DNA from: Allobacillus salarius
GTDB taxonomy: Bacteria; Bacillota; Bacilli; Bacillales; Alkalibacillaceae
Length of the DNA stretch: 64,000 nucleotides
Direction of reading: 5' to 3'
NCBI RefSeq assembly: GCF_007559425.1
Contig: NZ_VMHE01000008.1
Span: 1 to 64,000 of the forward strand
In this document: positions 8,340 through 17,418 of the stretch, piece by piece
How the letters are laid out: every line of letters starts with the position of its first letter
Position numbering within the stretch: position 1 is the stretch's first letter
Made by a program: the position numbers and the translations under genes
Notes under the pieces: model-generated
Told to the model about the DNA's origin: nothing
The model's database searches: none
Seen by the model: only the letters and a program-made list of their open reading frames with translations

Positions 8340-9460
8340 ATGAGTAACACCCTCTCAGGCAGTACTCCTAGCTTAATCTTAGAACCTTCCTGTCGGATTT
8401 GATTACCAGACTCATACGTCGTATCGACAACCAGTTTATGTCCTTCGACTTCAATATCATACCGAACAGTTGAACCAAGGTATGTAGCAAAAAGTATTTC
8501 ACCTTCAAATGTGTTGTCGAAAGATTCATTTTCTTCACCAATAACAGTTAAATTTTCAGGACGAATAATCGCCTTCACATCATCTTGCTCTGTCTGTGTA
8601 GCCGACTTAATCATTTGCTGCTCACCAATACGAACAGTAGTTAGACCATTCTCACGAGCAACAACAGTACCCGGTATAATATTAGAAGTACCTACGAAAT
8701 CTGCAATGAAAGGTGTTTTCGGATTACTGTAAAGATCTGTTGGTGTACCAACCTGAAGTATTTCTCCATCTTTCATTACAGCAATACGGTCAGCCATACT
8801 CATCGCTTCTTCTTGGTCGTGTGTTACGAATATTGTCGTAATCTTCAATTCTTGTTGAATCCGACGAATCGTATTTCTCATCGTATGACGCAATTTTAAA
8901 TCCAAATTGGATAACGGCTCATCCATTAATAACACTTCAGGCTCCATGACTAATGCTCTCGCCAAAGCAACCCTTTGTTGCTGACCACCAGATAACTCAC
9001 TTGTCAGCTTATATGCATGATCTGAAAGCTCAACATACTCCAATATATTATTGACTTTTTCTTTAATTTCTTTCGGATACTTAACTAATTTGCTGTTCAG
9101 CATTCTCGTATAAACGCCGAACTTTTTGAATAAATTATTCTTCTTCAACTCTTTAATGTTTAAACTGTAAGCGACATTATCGAACACGTTCATATGCGGA
9201 AACAATGCATAACTTTGAAACACCATTCCGCAGTTTCTCGCGTTTGGTGATAACTTTGCAACATCTTTTCCACCGATTTCAATTGTTCCGCTTGTCGCAG
9301 TTTCAAAACCTGCAATACATCTCATCGTTGTTGTTTTTCCACAACCAGATGGACCCAAAAGGGCGAAAAACTCGCCCTCTTTAATGTCCAAATCGATATT
9401 CTGAAGTACAGTCACTCCTGAAAAATCTTTTTTAAGTTGCTTTAATTCAACTGACCCCAT
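8336..9460 (-). CDS. ABC transporter ATP-binding protein (FbpC/PotA type)
   Basis: The 374-aa ATPase of the same importer. Walker A is GPSGCGKTT (about residues 36-44), the signature is LSGGQQQRVALARA, Walker B is VLLMDEPLSNLD, the switch His is in VTHDQEEAM, and a C-terminal TOBE-like domain begins near residue 290. An insertion of about 25 residues follows the Q-loop region (KKNNLFKKFGVYTRM), longer than typical for this family. The ATG at 9460 has AAAGGAAG nine bases upstream; an earlier in-frame TTG abuts that site. It sits 15 bases after the binding-protein gene. Confidence 0.92.
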   Translation of the reverse strand: MGSVELKQLKKDFSGVTVLQNIDLDIKEGEFFALLGPSGCGKTTTMRCIAGFETATSGTIEIGGKDVAKLSPNARNCGMVFQSYALFPHMNVFDNVAYSLNIKELKKNNLFKKFGVYTRMLNSKLVKYPKEIKEKVNNILEYVELSDHAYKLTSELSGGQQQRVALARALVMEPEVLLMDEPLSNLDLKLRHTMRNTIRRIQQELKITTIFVTHDQEEAMSMADRIAVMKDGEILQVGTPTDLYSNPKTPFIADFVGTSNIIPGTVVARENGLTTVRIGEQQMIKSATQTEQDDVKAIIRPENLTVIGEENESFDNTFEGEILFATYLGSTVRYDIEVEGHKLVVDTTYESGNQIRQEGSKIKLGVLPERVLLI

Positions 9461-9475
9461 ATTTATCAACTTCCT

Positions 9476-10525
9476 TTAATTAATGTTATTTTGCCATTCG
9501 TTACGGATTCGGTCGTAGTTTTCATTTACCCAATCGATATCTAGATCGACAGCATTTTCACTAATCGCATCAAGATTTAGTGGTGTTTTCGACTCTACAT
9601 CCGGATTAATTGGAATGTGGTGCCAATTCGCTAGAATCTGCTGTGCATCTTCACTTAGCATAAACTCCATGAAGTTCTTTCCGCCTTCTGGGTTCGGTCC
9701 ATCTTGTACAAGAGACATTGGGTTAACAAGAATAGGCGTTTTTTCTGGAACGATAAAATCAACTGTCTCGCCTTTCGCCTTATGGTCATAAGCCATAAAG
9801 TCAAAACCTACTGCAATATGAGCTTCACCCATAGCAGCAGACTTTGTCGGGCCTGAACCCGAGTCCGGAATGGAGTTAGCTTGCTGAGCTAGCTTTTGGA
9901 AATATTCCCAACCTTCCTCTTCACCGTGTTGCATCATATAGCTAAGTACCATTAGAGTTGCTGTACCTGATGCAGCAGGGTTTGGAAACTGAATTTTCCC
10001 TTCCCATTTCGGGTCTAAAAGATCTTCCCATGTTTTTGGAGCTTCTTCTTCAGAAACTAAATCCGTGTTATAAGAAAAACCTAATACAAACAGTTCAGCA
10101 CCTGTGTAGTAACCGTCTTCATGTTTCATTTTGATTCCGTTTTCAACGACTTCCCAATCTTCTGCACTTTCAGGAACGAAAGGTGTAATGATTCCACGAT
10201 CAACTGCTGACTCAAACGGCAGGATTCCACCGCCACCGTACCAAACATCAGCTTGTGGATTTTCTTTTTCAGCTAACATCTGGTTCACCAGAACATTTGT
10301 ACCTGCATAATGAACGTTTACTTTTTGACCATGAATTTCTTCATATTTTGCAGCTAATTCTTCTGTCAGATCAGGAGTTTCAGGTGAATATAATGTAATC
10401 TCACCTTCTAATCCTCCACCTTCACCGCCATCTCCACTACTTTCTCCAGATGATTCATCACCAGCACATGCGGCAAGTAATCCTACTAATAAAACAAAAG
10501 ATAATAAAACCAAAAACTTTCTCAT
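9476..10525 (-). CDS. Substrate-binding lipoprotein of the ABC importer (FbpA/AfuA/PhnS family)
   Basis: A 349-aa extracellular lipoprotein. The signal peptide ends in a lipobox (LLAACAG, lipidated Cys at residue 20), followed by a Gly/Ser/Glu-rich linker and a type II periplasmic-binding fold. The stretch PQADVWYGGGG and the later GSGPTKSAAMGEAHIAVGF belong to the family that includes iron, phosphonate and sugar-phosphate binders. The Tyr pair typical of iron sites is not evident to me. First gene of the operon, preceded by a structured leader. I infer a phosphorylated small-molecule ligand from the downstream phosphatase and the adjacent glpP/glpD; this is unproven. Confidence 0.88.
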   Translation of the reverse strand: MRKFLVLLSFVLLVGLLAACAGDESSGESSGDGGEGGGLEGEITLYSPETPDLTEELAAKYEEIHGQKVNVHYAGTNVLVNQMLAEKENPQADVWYGGGGILPFESAVDRGIITPFVPESAEDWEVVENGIKMKHEDGYYTGAELFVLGFSYNTDLVSEEEAPKTWEDLLDPKWEGKIQFPNPAASGTATLMVLSYMMQHGEEEGWEYFQKLAQQANSIPDSGSGPTKSAAMGEAHIAVGFDFMAYDHKAKGETVDFIVPEKTPILVNPMSLVQDGPNPEGGKNFMEFMLSEDAQQILANWHHIPINPDVESKTPLNLDAISENAVDLDIDWVNENYDRIRNEWQNNIN

Positions 10526-10544
10526 TAAAATTCCTCCCTAAAAT

Positions 10545-10647
10545 TTGAATATCTACACACATTAAAAAAGAGAATGAAAATTCCACCCCACAAATGTGTA
10601 AGGGCTTACATTCCACTCTCTTCTCTTAATCTCCGAGAGATATTCAA
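10545..10647 (-). promoter_or_regulatory. Structured 5' leader of the ABC/phosphatase operon
   Basis: The minus-strand RNA starts with UUGAAUAUCU and ends, 103 bases later, with its exact complement AGAUAUUCAA, closing the element with a 10-bp helix. Inside are a small AUCUC/GAGAU hairpin and a terminator-like stem (GAAUG/CAUUC extended by AGAGAA/UUCUUU) leading into six U residues at 10564-10569. A strong promoter lies immediately upstream, so the folded region is the start of the mRNA. It may be an attenuator or riboswitch-like element; the ligand or protein is unknown. Confidence 0.6.
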
Positions 10648-10660
10648 TTGGTTAGATATT

Positions 10661-10689
10661 ACTATATCAAATATTTTTAATATTGTAAA
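10661..10689 (-). promoter_or_regulatory. SigA-type promoter of the ABC/phosphatase operon
   Basis: Minus strand: TTTACA, 17-base spacer, TATAGT. Both boxes match consensus at 5 of 6 positions. The predicted start point is a few bases before the closing helix of the leader. The remaining bases up to the pgcA terminator (10690-10872) show no gene. Confidence 0.7.
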
Positions 10690-10872
10690 TAGAAATTTGA
10701 TGGAAATTGTTAAGATTCAGAAATTTATGTGGGTAAATGCTTTTTTATAGGAGATTATTTGAATGGACATTATTATTCGCTAGTTGGTTGGATGAGAATC
10801 TTGTGGTTGATTGTAGAAAGGTTGATAAACAGAAGAGCTTTCTATACATCCGAAGTAGATTTTATAATGACA

Positions 10873-10899
10873 AAGCGAAAAGACAGCGTCTTTTCGCTT
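10873..10899 (-). terminator. pgcA terminator
   Basis: A 12-bp perfect stem (AAGCGAAAAGAC / GTCTTTTCGCTT) with a 3-base loop lies 13 bases after the pgcA stop. The tail is only moderately T-rich. Confidence 0.75.
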
Positions 10900-10912
10900 C
10901 ATTAATGATTTA

Positions 10913-12628
10913 TTAAATATTTTCCAAAATAGCTGTCTTCAATTGTTCCAAACGACGGTCTGCTTCCTCCCTCGTCTCACCTTGCACCCCAAAGTAAAAT
11001 TTCATCTTCGGCTCAGTACCGGATGGGCGGAGGCAATACCAGCAATCATCGCTCATTTTCACTTTTAGGACGTTCGCCTTTGGTAGATTGGTCACTTCCT
11101 CTCTACCGTCAGCCAAATAAGTGCGCTTCCCAATTGAATAATCCTCAACTATCTCGGCTTTCATATTGCCGGCTACCTTGACTGGGTTCTCACGAAAACT
11201 TTCCATCAAGTTCGCAATCTCTTTCGCTCCATCAATGCCTTCCATCTTCACGGAATGAAGGTCTTCGATGTGATAGCCATGTCGCTCATACAATTCATCG
11301 AGCGCATCAAATAGCGTCATGCCTTTGTTGTTATAAAAGGCTGCCATTTCACAAGCCATCATCGTCGATTGAATCGCGTCTTTATCGCGTGAAAAGTCGT
11401 TAATTAAATAACCATAGCTCTCTTCGTATCCGAATATAAACGTGTGGCTTCCAGTCTGTTCAAACTCCTCGATTTTTTCACTGATGAATTTGAACCCTGT
11501 CAACACATCCATCGACTGAATGCCATAGTGCTCTGCAACGGCTCGTCCTAGTTCAGAGGTAACAATCGTTTTGATCATCATGCCCTTGGACGGAATCTCT
11601 TTTGTATTCGCAAGGATATAGTCAAGCATCAATGCACCTAACTGATTCCCTGTCAGGACTTGATACTTCCCGGCCTCATTTTTCGCCGCCACACCTAACC
11701 GATCAGCATCAGGATCCGTCGCAATTAAAATATCTGCACCAACCTCTTCACCTAACCCAATTGCATATTCAAATGCTTGATGCTCCTCTGGGTTTGGTGA
11801 TTGGACTGTTGAGAACTCCGGATCTGTAACCATTTGTTCTTCGACTAAGTGAACTTGATTAAAGCCCAATTGCTTTAATCCTTGAGGGACAAGCTCGCCC
11901 GCTGTTCCGTGCAGTGGTGTGAAAACGATATTTAACTCGTCTGCTTGGTTGGAAATCACATCAGTATTTAGGGAAATGGATTTTAACTCAGCCAAATAAG
12001 CTTGGTCTAAGTCTTCATCAATCCATTGCAAAAGCCCTTGCTCTTCCAACGTTTCTTGTTCCATCACTTCAATGGTTAGTTCGTTTTCAATTTCATTCAC
12101 TTTTTCAATCATCAAATCTGCTTGCTCTGGTGGTAGCTGCCCTCCCGTTTCGTTATACACCTTATAGCCGTTGTATTCCGGTGGGTTGTGACTTGCTGTA
12201 ATCATCACACCAGCAGCGGTTTTCAAATATCGTACGGCAAATGATAGCTCAGGCGTCGGCCGCAAAGAAGTAAACACATATGTCTTAATTCCATGCTTAC
12301 CTAATACACGGGCTGTCTCTACCGCAAATTCTTTAGACATATGGCGGGAATCATAAGCAACAACGACACCGCGTTCTTTAAACGTTTGACCAAAGCTCTC
12401 CAAATAACGAGCCAAACCCTTAGCAGCCTTCCGAACCGTGTAAATATTCATTCTGTTTGTTCCTGGACCTAAGATTCCTCGCATCCCACCAGTTCCGAAA
12501 GTTAATGGTTGGTGGAATGCATCTTCAAGAGCTTTCTCGTTGGTTTGTATCTGTTCTAACTCACTTTTTAATGAAGCTTCAAGTTGATCGAAAGCAAGCC
12601 ATTGGTTGGCTAGTTTTCTCCATGTCAT
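10913..12628 (-). CDS. pgcA: Alpha-phosphoglucomutase
   Basis: Interconverts glucose 6-phosphate and glucose 1-phosphate, supplying Glc-1-P to GalU and RmlA. The 571-aa product has all four family signatures: the phosphoserine loop TASHNPPEYNGYK (about residues 145), the metal loop DPDADRLG, the sugar-binding GYEESYGY, and the C-terminal phosphate-binding RPSGTEPK. I chose the ATG at 12628 with AAGAGAGTG upstream rather than the in-frame GTG nine bases earlier. It follows ugd in the same orientation but a terminator lies between them, so separate transcription is likely. Confidence 0.95.
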   Translation of the reverse strand: MTWRKLANQWLAFDQLEASLKSELEQIQTNEKALEDAFHQPLTFGTGGMRGILGPGTNRMNIYTVRKAAKGLARYLESFGQTFKERGVVVAYDSRHMSKEFAVETARVLGKHGIKTYVFTSLRPTPELSFAVRYLKTAAGVMITASHNPPEYNGYKVYNETGGQLPPEQADLMIEKVNEIENELTIEVMEQETLEEQGLLQWIDEDLDQAYLAELKSISLNTDVISNQADELNIVFTPLHGTAGELVPQGLKQLGFNQVHLVEEQMVTDPEFSTVQSPNPEEHQAFEYAIGLGEEVGADILIATDPDADRLGVAAKNEAGKYQVLTGNQLGALMLDYILANTKEIPSKGMMIKTIVTSELGRAVAEHYGIQSMDVLTGFKFISEKIEEFEQTGSHTFIFGYEESYGYLINDFSRDKDAIQSTMMACEMAAFYNNKGMTLFDALDELYERHGYHIEDLHSVKMEGIDGAKEIANLMESFRENPVKVAGNMKAEIVEDYSIGKRTYLADGREEVTNLPKANVLKVKMSDDCWYCLRPSGTEPKMKFYFGVQGETREEADRRLEQLKTAILENI

Positions 12629-12689
12629 TTTTATCACTCTCTTGTTATGTATTCCTCGATCGTATTTCTCTATCTAAAGAATAGCATAT

Positions 12690-12716
12690 TAAAAAGCAGC
12701 CCACCAATTGGCGGGC
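12690..12716 (-). terminator. ugd / polysaccharide operon terminator
   Basis: GCCCGCC-AATT-GGTGGGC stem with one wobble pair, followed on the minus strand by TGCTTTTT. It lies just after the ugd stop and probably ends the long leftward polysaccharide transcript. Confidence 0.85.
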
Positions 12717-12723
12717 CTATTAA

Positions 12724-13890
12724 TTAATCTCTATTAAAAACATCACGCGTATAAACTTTCTCAGAAACATTTTTCAATTCTTCATCTAAACGATTTGCGA
12801 CAATCACATCCGATTCATCTTTAAACGCATCAAAACCATCAATCACTCGCATACCATTAAACTGATCATCTTCCAATGTCGGTTCATAAATAACAACTTC
12901 GACATTTTGAGATTGAAGTCTTTCGATAACCCCTTGGATGGCTGATTGTCGGAAGTTATCAGAACCTGTTTTCATCGTTAAACGATAAATACCGACTGTC
13001 TTTGGATTTCGTTTTAAAATTTGATTTGAGATATGATCTTTTCTCTTATCATTTGCTTCAACGATTGCGGAAATCATGCTATTTGGAATACCTTTATAGT
13101 TGGCTAATAACTGTTTCGTATCTTTCGGTAAGCAATAGCCCCCGTATCCAAATGAAGGATTGTTATAATGATCGCCAATTCTTGGATCATGGCTAATTCC
13201 CTGGATAATTTGTTGACTATCTAAACCATTCACTTCAGCATATGTATCCAGTTCATTGAAGAAAGACACGCGCATCGCTAGGTAAGTATTCGCAAAGAGC
13301 TTGATTGCCTCAGCTTCCGTTGAATGAGTAAATAACGTAGGTACATCTTTTTTAATAGCTCCTTCAGCTAAGAGGTTCGCAAACTTCTCCGCTCGTTCAG
13401 ATTGTTCACCAACAATAATTCTAGAAGGATATAAGTTATCATGTAACGCCTTACCTTCACGTAAAAATTCAGGAGAAAAAATAATATTATTCGTTTGATA
13501 TTTTTCTCTCAACAATTCTGTATAACCAACTGGAATGGTTGACTTAATAACCATAACAGCATCCGAATTAATATCTAACACACGTTCTATTACTGATTCG
13601 ACAGATGATGTATCAAAATAATCTTTTTCTGGGTCATAGTTCGTTGGTGTTGAAATAATAACAAACTCTGCATTTTGATAAGCTTCTTGTTCATCCGAAG
13701 TAGCCTTTAGATCAAGGTCCTTATTCGATAAAAACTCCTTGATATCCGGATCTACAATTGGTGATTTATTATTATTAATTAAGTCAACTTTTTCTTGAAT
13801 GATATCTATTGCGGTTACTTCGTTGTGTTGAGCTAATAGTACAGCGTTTGAGAGGCCGACATAGCCTGTGCCAGCTATCGTTATCTTCAT
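12724..13890 (-). CDS. ugd: UDP-glucose 6-dehydrogenase
   Basis: Oxidises UDP-glucose to UDP-glucuronate with NAD, providing the acidic sugar of a capsule or teichuronic-type polymer. The 388-aa product belongs to the short form of the family. The N-terminal dinucleotide motif is [10 protein letters not shown] (residues 7-16), [18 protein letters not shown] follows, and the catalytic cysteine is in [13 protein letters not shown] (about residue 252). It is the last gene of the leftward polysaccharide cluster, 48 bases after a glycosyltransferase and followed by a terminator. With GalU and PgcA it completes the route from glucose 6-phosphate to UDP-GlcA. Confidence 0.94.
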   Translation of the reverse strand: MKITIAGTGYVGLSNAVLLAQHNEVTAIDIIQEKVDLINNNKSPIVDPDIKEFLSNKDLDLKATSDEQEAYQNAEFVIISTPTNYDPEKDYFDTSSVESVIERVLDINSDAVMVIKSTIPVGYTELLREKYQTNNIIFSPEFLREGKALHDNLYPSRIIVGEQSERAEKFANLLAEGAIKKDVPTLFTHSTEAEAIKLFANTYLAMRVSFFNELDTYAEVNGLDSQQIIQGISHDPRIGDHYNNPSFGYGGYCLPKDTKQLLANYKGIPNSMISAIVEANDKRKDHISNQILKRNPKTVGIYRLTMKTGSDNFRQSAIQGVIERLQSQNVEVVIYEPTLEDDQFNGMRVIDGFDAFKDESDVIVANRLDEELKNVSEKVYTRDVFNRD

Positions 13891-13938
13891 ATACTTCTCT
13901 CCCGTCTACATCTTATTATAAATAAAAGAATATAATCT

Positions 13939-14904
13939 TTATTTATTATTATTATTTTTATAATATCTTTTCTCGCTTTGTAACTTTTTTTTGAAATTAG
14001 ATAATTTTTTAATTAACCATACTGGATTTAATAACTTAAACTCAATGACTTTTATTTTTTTACTTTTTAATTGAGAATAAACTTTTAACATCTTTAAAAA
14101 ACCAAAGTTGAGCGACTTGATTAAATAACCTCTACCACTGAGTTTTAGTGTTTTAAAATCTTCTTTCTTAAGACAATCTCTCAGAAATTGATAGTAGTTA
14201 ACAAAAACCTCTAATCTAACATCAAATATCTTTTCATCTATCAACATTGTTAAACTACCTTTTGTTTTTGTTACACAATAGATTACAGATTCAGAAACTT
14301 TAAAATCGACCATATGATAACCAACATTAGCTGAGAACATTACATCGTTAGCTGATATTACCTCATCAAACTTAATATCGTGTTCTTCTAAAAAACTTCT
14401 TTTCAGTAATTTTGACCAAGGAACCACAAAGCGATATCTCAAGAATAGTTCTGTACTCAAATTTTTATTATATAGGTGGTTGTCAATAATGTTCTTAAAA
14501 GGGACATGTCGATCAGATGTTTTACCAGTATCTACTTCAATACTAGTTGGTTTAAAAAAAACAACATCCCACTTAGAGTCCATGTATTCTAGGATAATAT
14601 CATAGAACCCTTCAATAAATAGATCATCCGCGTCAGCAAATAAAACCCATTTACCCTTTGCTTTTTTTAGCCCTAGATTTCTACAAGAGCCTGCATTTTT
14701 TTTGTTCGGTTTGTTACTGAAAATCTCAATGTTTTTGTTCTGAATACTTTTTTTTAGATCAGCTAATTTACGTTTGCAACTCGAATTACTATGGTCGTCT
14801 ACAATAATCACTTGGATTTCTTTGCATTTAGGAATAGTCTTTAGCAATTTCATTAATGATTCTATTGAGTTATAATGTGGAATTATTATTGATAATTTAA
14901 TCAT
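13939..14904 (-). CDS. Family 2 glycosyltransferase
   Basis: A 321-aa inverting GT-A transferase. The N-terminus has the nucleotide-binding strand LSIIIPHYNS, then VIIVDDHS, and the metal-binding FADADDLF replaces the DXD motif (about residues 90-97). The C-terminal third is basic and lysine-rich, typical of enzymes that dock on the membrane. It probably adds one sugar of the repeat unit on undecaprenyl diphosphate. Donor and linkage cannot be inferred. Base composition is strongly AT-rich like the rest of the cassette and unlike ugd next to it. Confidence 0.85.
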   Translation of the reverse strand: MIKLSIIIPHYNSIESLMKLLKTIPKCKEIQVIIVDDHSNSSCKRKLADLKKSIQNKNIEIFSNKPNKKNAGSCRNLGLKKAKGKWVLFADADDLFIEGFYDIILEYMDSKWDVVFFKPTSIEVDTGKTSDRHVPFKNIIDNHLYNKNLSTELFLRYRFVVPWSKLLKRSFLEEHDIKFDEVISANDVMFSANVGYHMVDFKVSESVIYCVTKTKGSLTMLIDEKIFDVRLEVFVNYYQFLRDCLKKEDFKTLKLSGRGYLIKSLNFGFLKMLKVYSQLKSKKIKVIEFKLLNPVWLIKKLSNFKKKLQSEKRYYKNNNNK

Positions 14905-15087
14905 AATATTTTATACTTTAACTCCTTATATTACTTTCATAATCATTTTTCAAAGGTTTAAATCTTTAAGAATATATATGCTTTTATTATTTTTTCTTGA
15001 AATGTCTACATGTAAAGATAAAATAAAAATTTATAATTATTTTATAACAACCACTCTCTGATGTTGCATATAGCAGTATTTATATTA

Positions 15088-16161
15088 TTAATATCTAAAG
15101 AAAAAGTTATATGGTGTCACTCCATGAAACCCCTCAATTAATCGTGCTAAAAAGTATAAAAATGCTATACAATATACTACATAATAAATGATTATTCTAG
15201 TTTTCTTATCTTCAATACTATTAATTGCTAAAGGAATAAACAAAATGTTAAATACACTAAAATAATAATCAAATCTATTTAAAATGCTTACTTTCATAGA
15301 AAGTAGACTTATTAATAGAGACAAGATGGTTAAGATTAACAAAAAGTCGTATTCCTTACTAATTTTAGTAATTTGTCTGATTAAGAATCCAAATACCAAT
15401 ATGCTTGCACTTATAAGAGATGTTAATATCCCCCCACCCTCGAAATAATCCGTATCCACATACCATTGATAACTTGGAAAAAATTCAAATATTATATTTA
15501 AAATTTTTTCAAAAAAATACACAAAAAATGTAACGCCAAAGGTAATAATGATTGTATTTAATTTATTCAGCTTAACACCATATAAGAAATATACAGGTAA
15601 AAAAAGAATTGCTAACCCATGAAAAGTAGAAGCAAATAGGATCAAAGCTGCGAATGGAACTATTCTTCTTTCTAAGATAAATTTATATGCAATGAGAATA
15701 ATCCCTATAGCTAAAAATTGTCTTATTATGTTGAAAGATGCAAAGTAATAAAACATAGTTACAAAAATATAAATACTGAATATTATATTTTTGGAATTTC
15801 TATTAATAAAATAAAATACACACGATAGAATTAATAATGATGTGAAAATTATTATTATCTGTGGAGAATTACTCAAAATAGAGATTATTTTATTAAATAA
15901 AACATAACCTTCTTCCCATCGAACTACATTAAAAAAATTAGAATATTCAGCATTTGAAATTCTTTTAAATCCTCTAATATAATTCGCTGTATCAGTACCT
16001 ATTTGTGGTCCTCTTAATGCAGATATTAAAAAAAGAATTGTAAAAGTAACCCAGAAAAATAATTTTTCCTTTTCATAAGATTTTTTTGGAAAAGTTATTA
16101 AAAATGTAAAGATGAGTATACTAAAAAAAACGATCAAATATAAACTGATTTCCAACGACAA
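15088..16161 (-). CDS. EpsG-family polysaccharide polymerase (Wzy-like)
   Basis: A 357-aa integral membrane protein with about 9-10 hydrophobic segments. The EpsG hallmark ALRGPQIGTDTANYIRGF occurs after the second segment (about residues 49-66). These proteins polymerise lipid-linked repeat units outside the membrane, so this is the best Wzy candidate and fits with the Wzx flippase at 30.9-32.4 kb. The start is a TTG at 16161 or, six bases later, at 16155, which has the better spacing to AAAGG. The flanking gaps (183 and 124 bases) hold no gene. Confidence 0.82.
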   Translation of the reverse strand: MSLEISLYLIVFFSILIFTFLITFPKKSYEKEKLFFWVTFTILFLISALRGPQIGTDTANYIRGFKRISNAEYSNFFNVVRWEEGYVLFNKIISILSNSPQIIIIFTSLLILSCVFYFINRNSKNIIFSIYIFVTMFYYFASFNIIRQFLAIGIILIAYKFILERRIVPFAALILFASTFHGLAILFLPVYFLYGVKLNKLNTIIITFGVTFFVYFFEKILNIIFEFFPSYQWYVDTDYFEGGGILTSLISASILVFGFLIRQITKISKEYDFLLILTILSLLISLLSMKVSILNRFDYYFSVFNILFIPLAINSIEDKKTRIIIYYVVYCIAFLYFLARLIEGFHGVTPYNFFFRY

Positions 16162-16285
16162 CCTTTCGATATATCACTATTAAAAAATTGGTTTTAATCT
16201 ATATAACAAACAAGAAATTTTGAGCTTTCTTGAATGTTTGCGCCTCTTTGGAGAATATCTAGTTTTAATGATATAGGAAGTATTA

Positions 16286-17395
16286 TCAAACTGATTGTTC
16301 TTGAATAATTAACTCATACTCAGAAATGATGTTGCTCCATTTAAATTTACTCACTAACTTTATGCAATTCTCAGATATGCTTTCATAGTTAGAAATAATA
16401 AGGGTTATTTTTTTGGCTATTTCGTTGATATTAAAACAATTCACACTATACCCTACAGTCCCATTCTTAAAATGCTTGTCAAATCCTTGACCTCGAGTGT
16501 AAATAACAGGTAATCCTTGACTCATTGCTTCAGCATATACTAATCCAAATGATTCCTTTATTGAAGGCATAATAAATATGTCATTACTTCTATATATTTC
16601 TATTAAGTTTTTCTTATTCACGAAGGGAATATAATTGATGAAATGCACTTTTAAAATCTTTTTAAATATTTTTTTATCTTGCACTTCTCCTACCACTGTA
16701 AGCTTTACCTTATAACCTTCTTTTATAAGCAACTTACAAACTTCAATTGTAGAATTAATATTTTTATTCCTATTAATTTTACCTACATATAAAAGTCTTA
16801 TTTGATCTTCTCTAACACTCTTTGGCTTTTCCGCTAAATTGTTAAACCAAAAATTATCAATGCCAAAAGGGATAATACTTGATTTGTTTTCAACAAGATT
16901 CTTATCTTTGCTACTAAGATATTTATTTAAAACAAATTCTTTATAAGGTTGAGATATAAAAATAACCCTATGTGCACCTTTAAGAATTTCTCTTCCAATC
17001 CCTCTTAAAAAAAACATTTTTTTGAAATAAACATTAATATCTGTATTTTGAACTATTACGATATATGGTATTCCCACTTTTTTATTGACGGTATATGCTA
17101 GGTAGCCATTTGAGAATAACGAGTATGCAAGAGTTAAATTATAACTTTTGAAGTCATAAATATTTTGTAAATCTTTATAAAGTTTCTTATTTCTATAAAA
17201 ATAAACAAATCTATCAAGTTTCTTTAAACTTTTTGAAACATCTACATATTCAGATATATCGTCAATAATTTTTGAATTACTTTGAACAGGATAATAAAGT
17301 CTGCCAGAAAAACTCGAAAAACTATTCATACTATTAAACATGTTCGAATATATTGAAGATTGATTAAAATTAGTATTAAGATGTAAAATATTCAT
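16286..17395 (-). CDS. Family 4 glycosyltransferase
   Basis: A 369-aa retaining GT-B transferase. The C-terminal donor-binding half shows LLYVGKINRNKNI (about residue 200) and the ESFGLVYAEAMSQGLPVI motif (about residues 285-302), in which the Glu pair contacts the nucleotide sugar. The ATG at 17395 has AAAGGA at the right distance; an upstream ATG at 17410 lacks one. It follows the epimerase-glycosyltransferase fusion by 23 bases in one operon. Donor and acceptor are unknown. Very AT-rich: I counted 12 G+C in the 60 bases from 16981. Confidence 0.87.
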   Translation of the reverse strand: MNILHLNTNFNQSSIYSNMFNSMNSFSSFSGRLYYPVQSNSKIIDDISEYVDVSKSLKKLDRFVYFYRNKKLYKDLQNIYDFKSYNLTLAYSLFSNGYLAYTVNKKVGIPYIVIVQNTDINVYFKKMFFLRGIGREILKGAHRVIFISQPYKEFVLNKYLSSKDKNLVENKSSIIPFGIDNFWFNNLAEKPKSVREDQIRLLYVGKINRNKNINSTIEVCKLLIKEGYKVKLTVVGEVQDKKIFKKILKVHFINYIPFVNKKNLIEIYRSNDIFIMPSIKESFGLVYAEAMSQGLPVIYTRGQGFDKHFKNGTVGYSVNCFNINEIAKKITLIISNYESISENCIKLVSKFKWSNIISEYELIIQEQSV

Positions 17396-17418
17396 TATCT
17401 TTCCTTTCATTTTGCATG

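Noticed and set aside
9476-10525. Simple ferric iron transporter
   Set aside because: The fold family allows it, but a phosphatase as operon partner, glp neighbours and absence of a visible Fur box argue against. Kept as an alternative only.
10545-10647. T-box riboswitch upstream of the ABC operon, suggested by GGGGTGGAA
   Set aside because: The GGGTGG-like motif is not followed by the ACCGCG part of the T-box, the leader is far too short for a specifier stem, and the operon is not an amino acid or tRNA synthetase operon.
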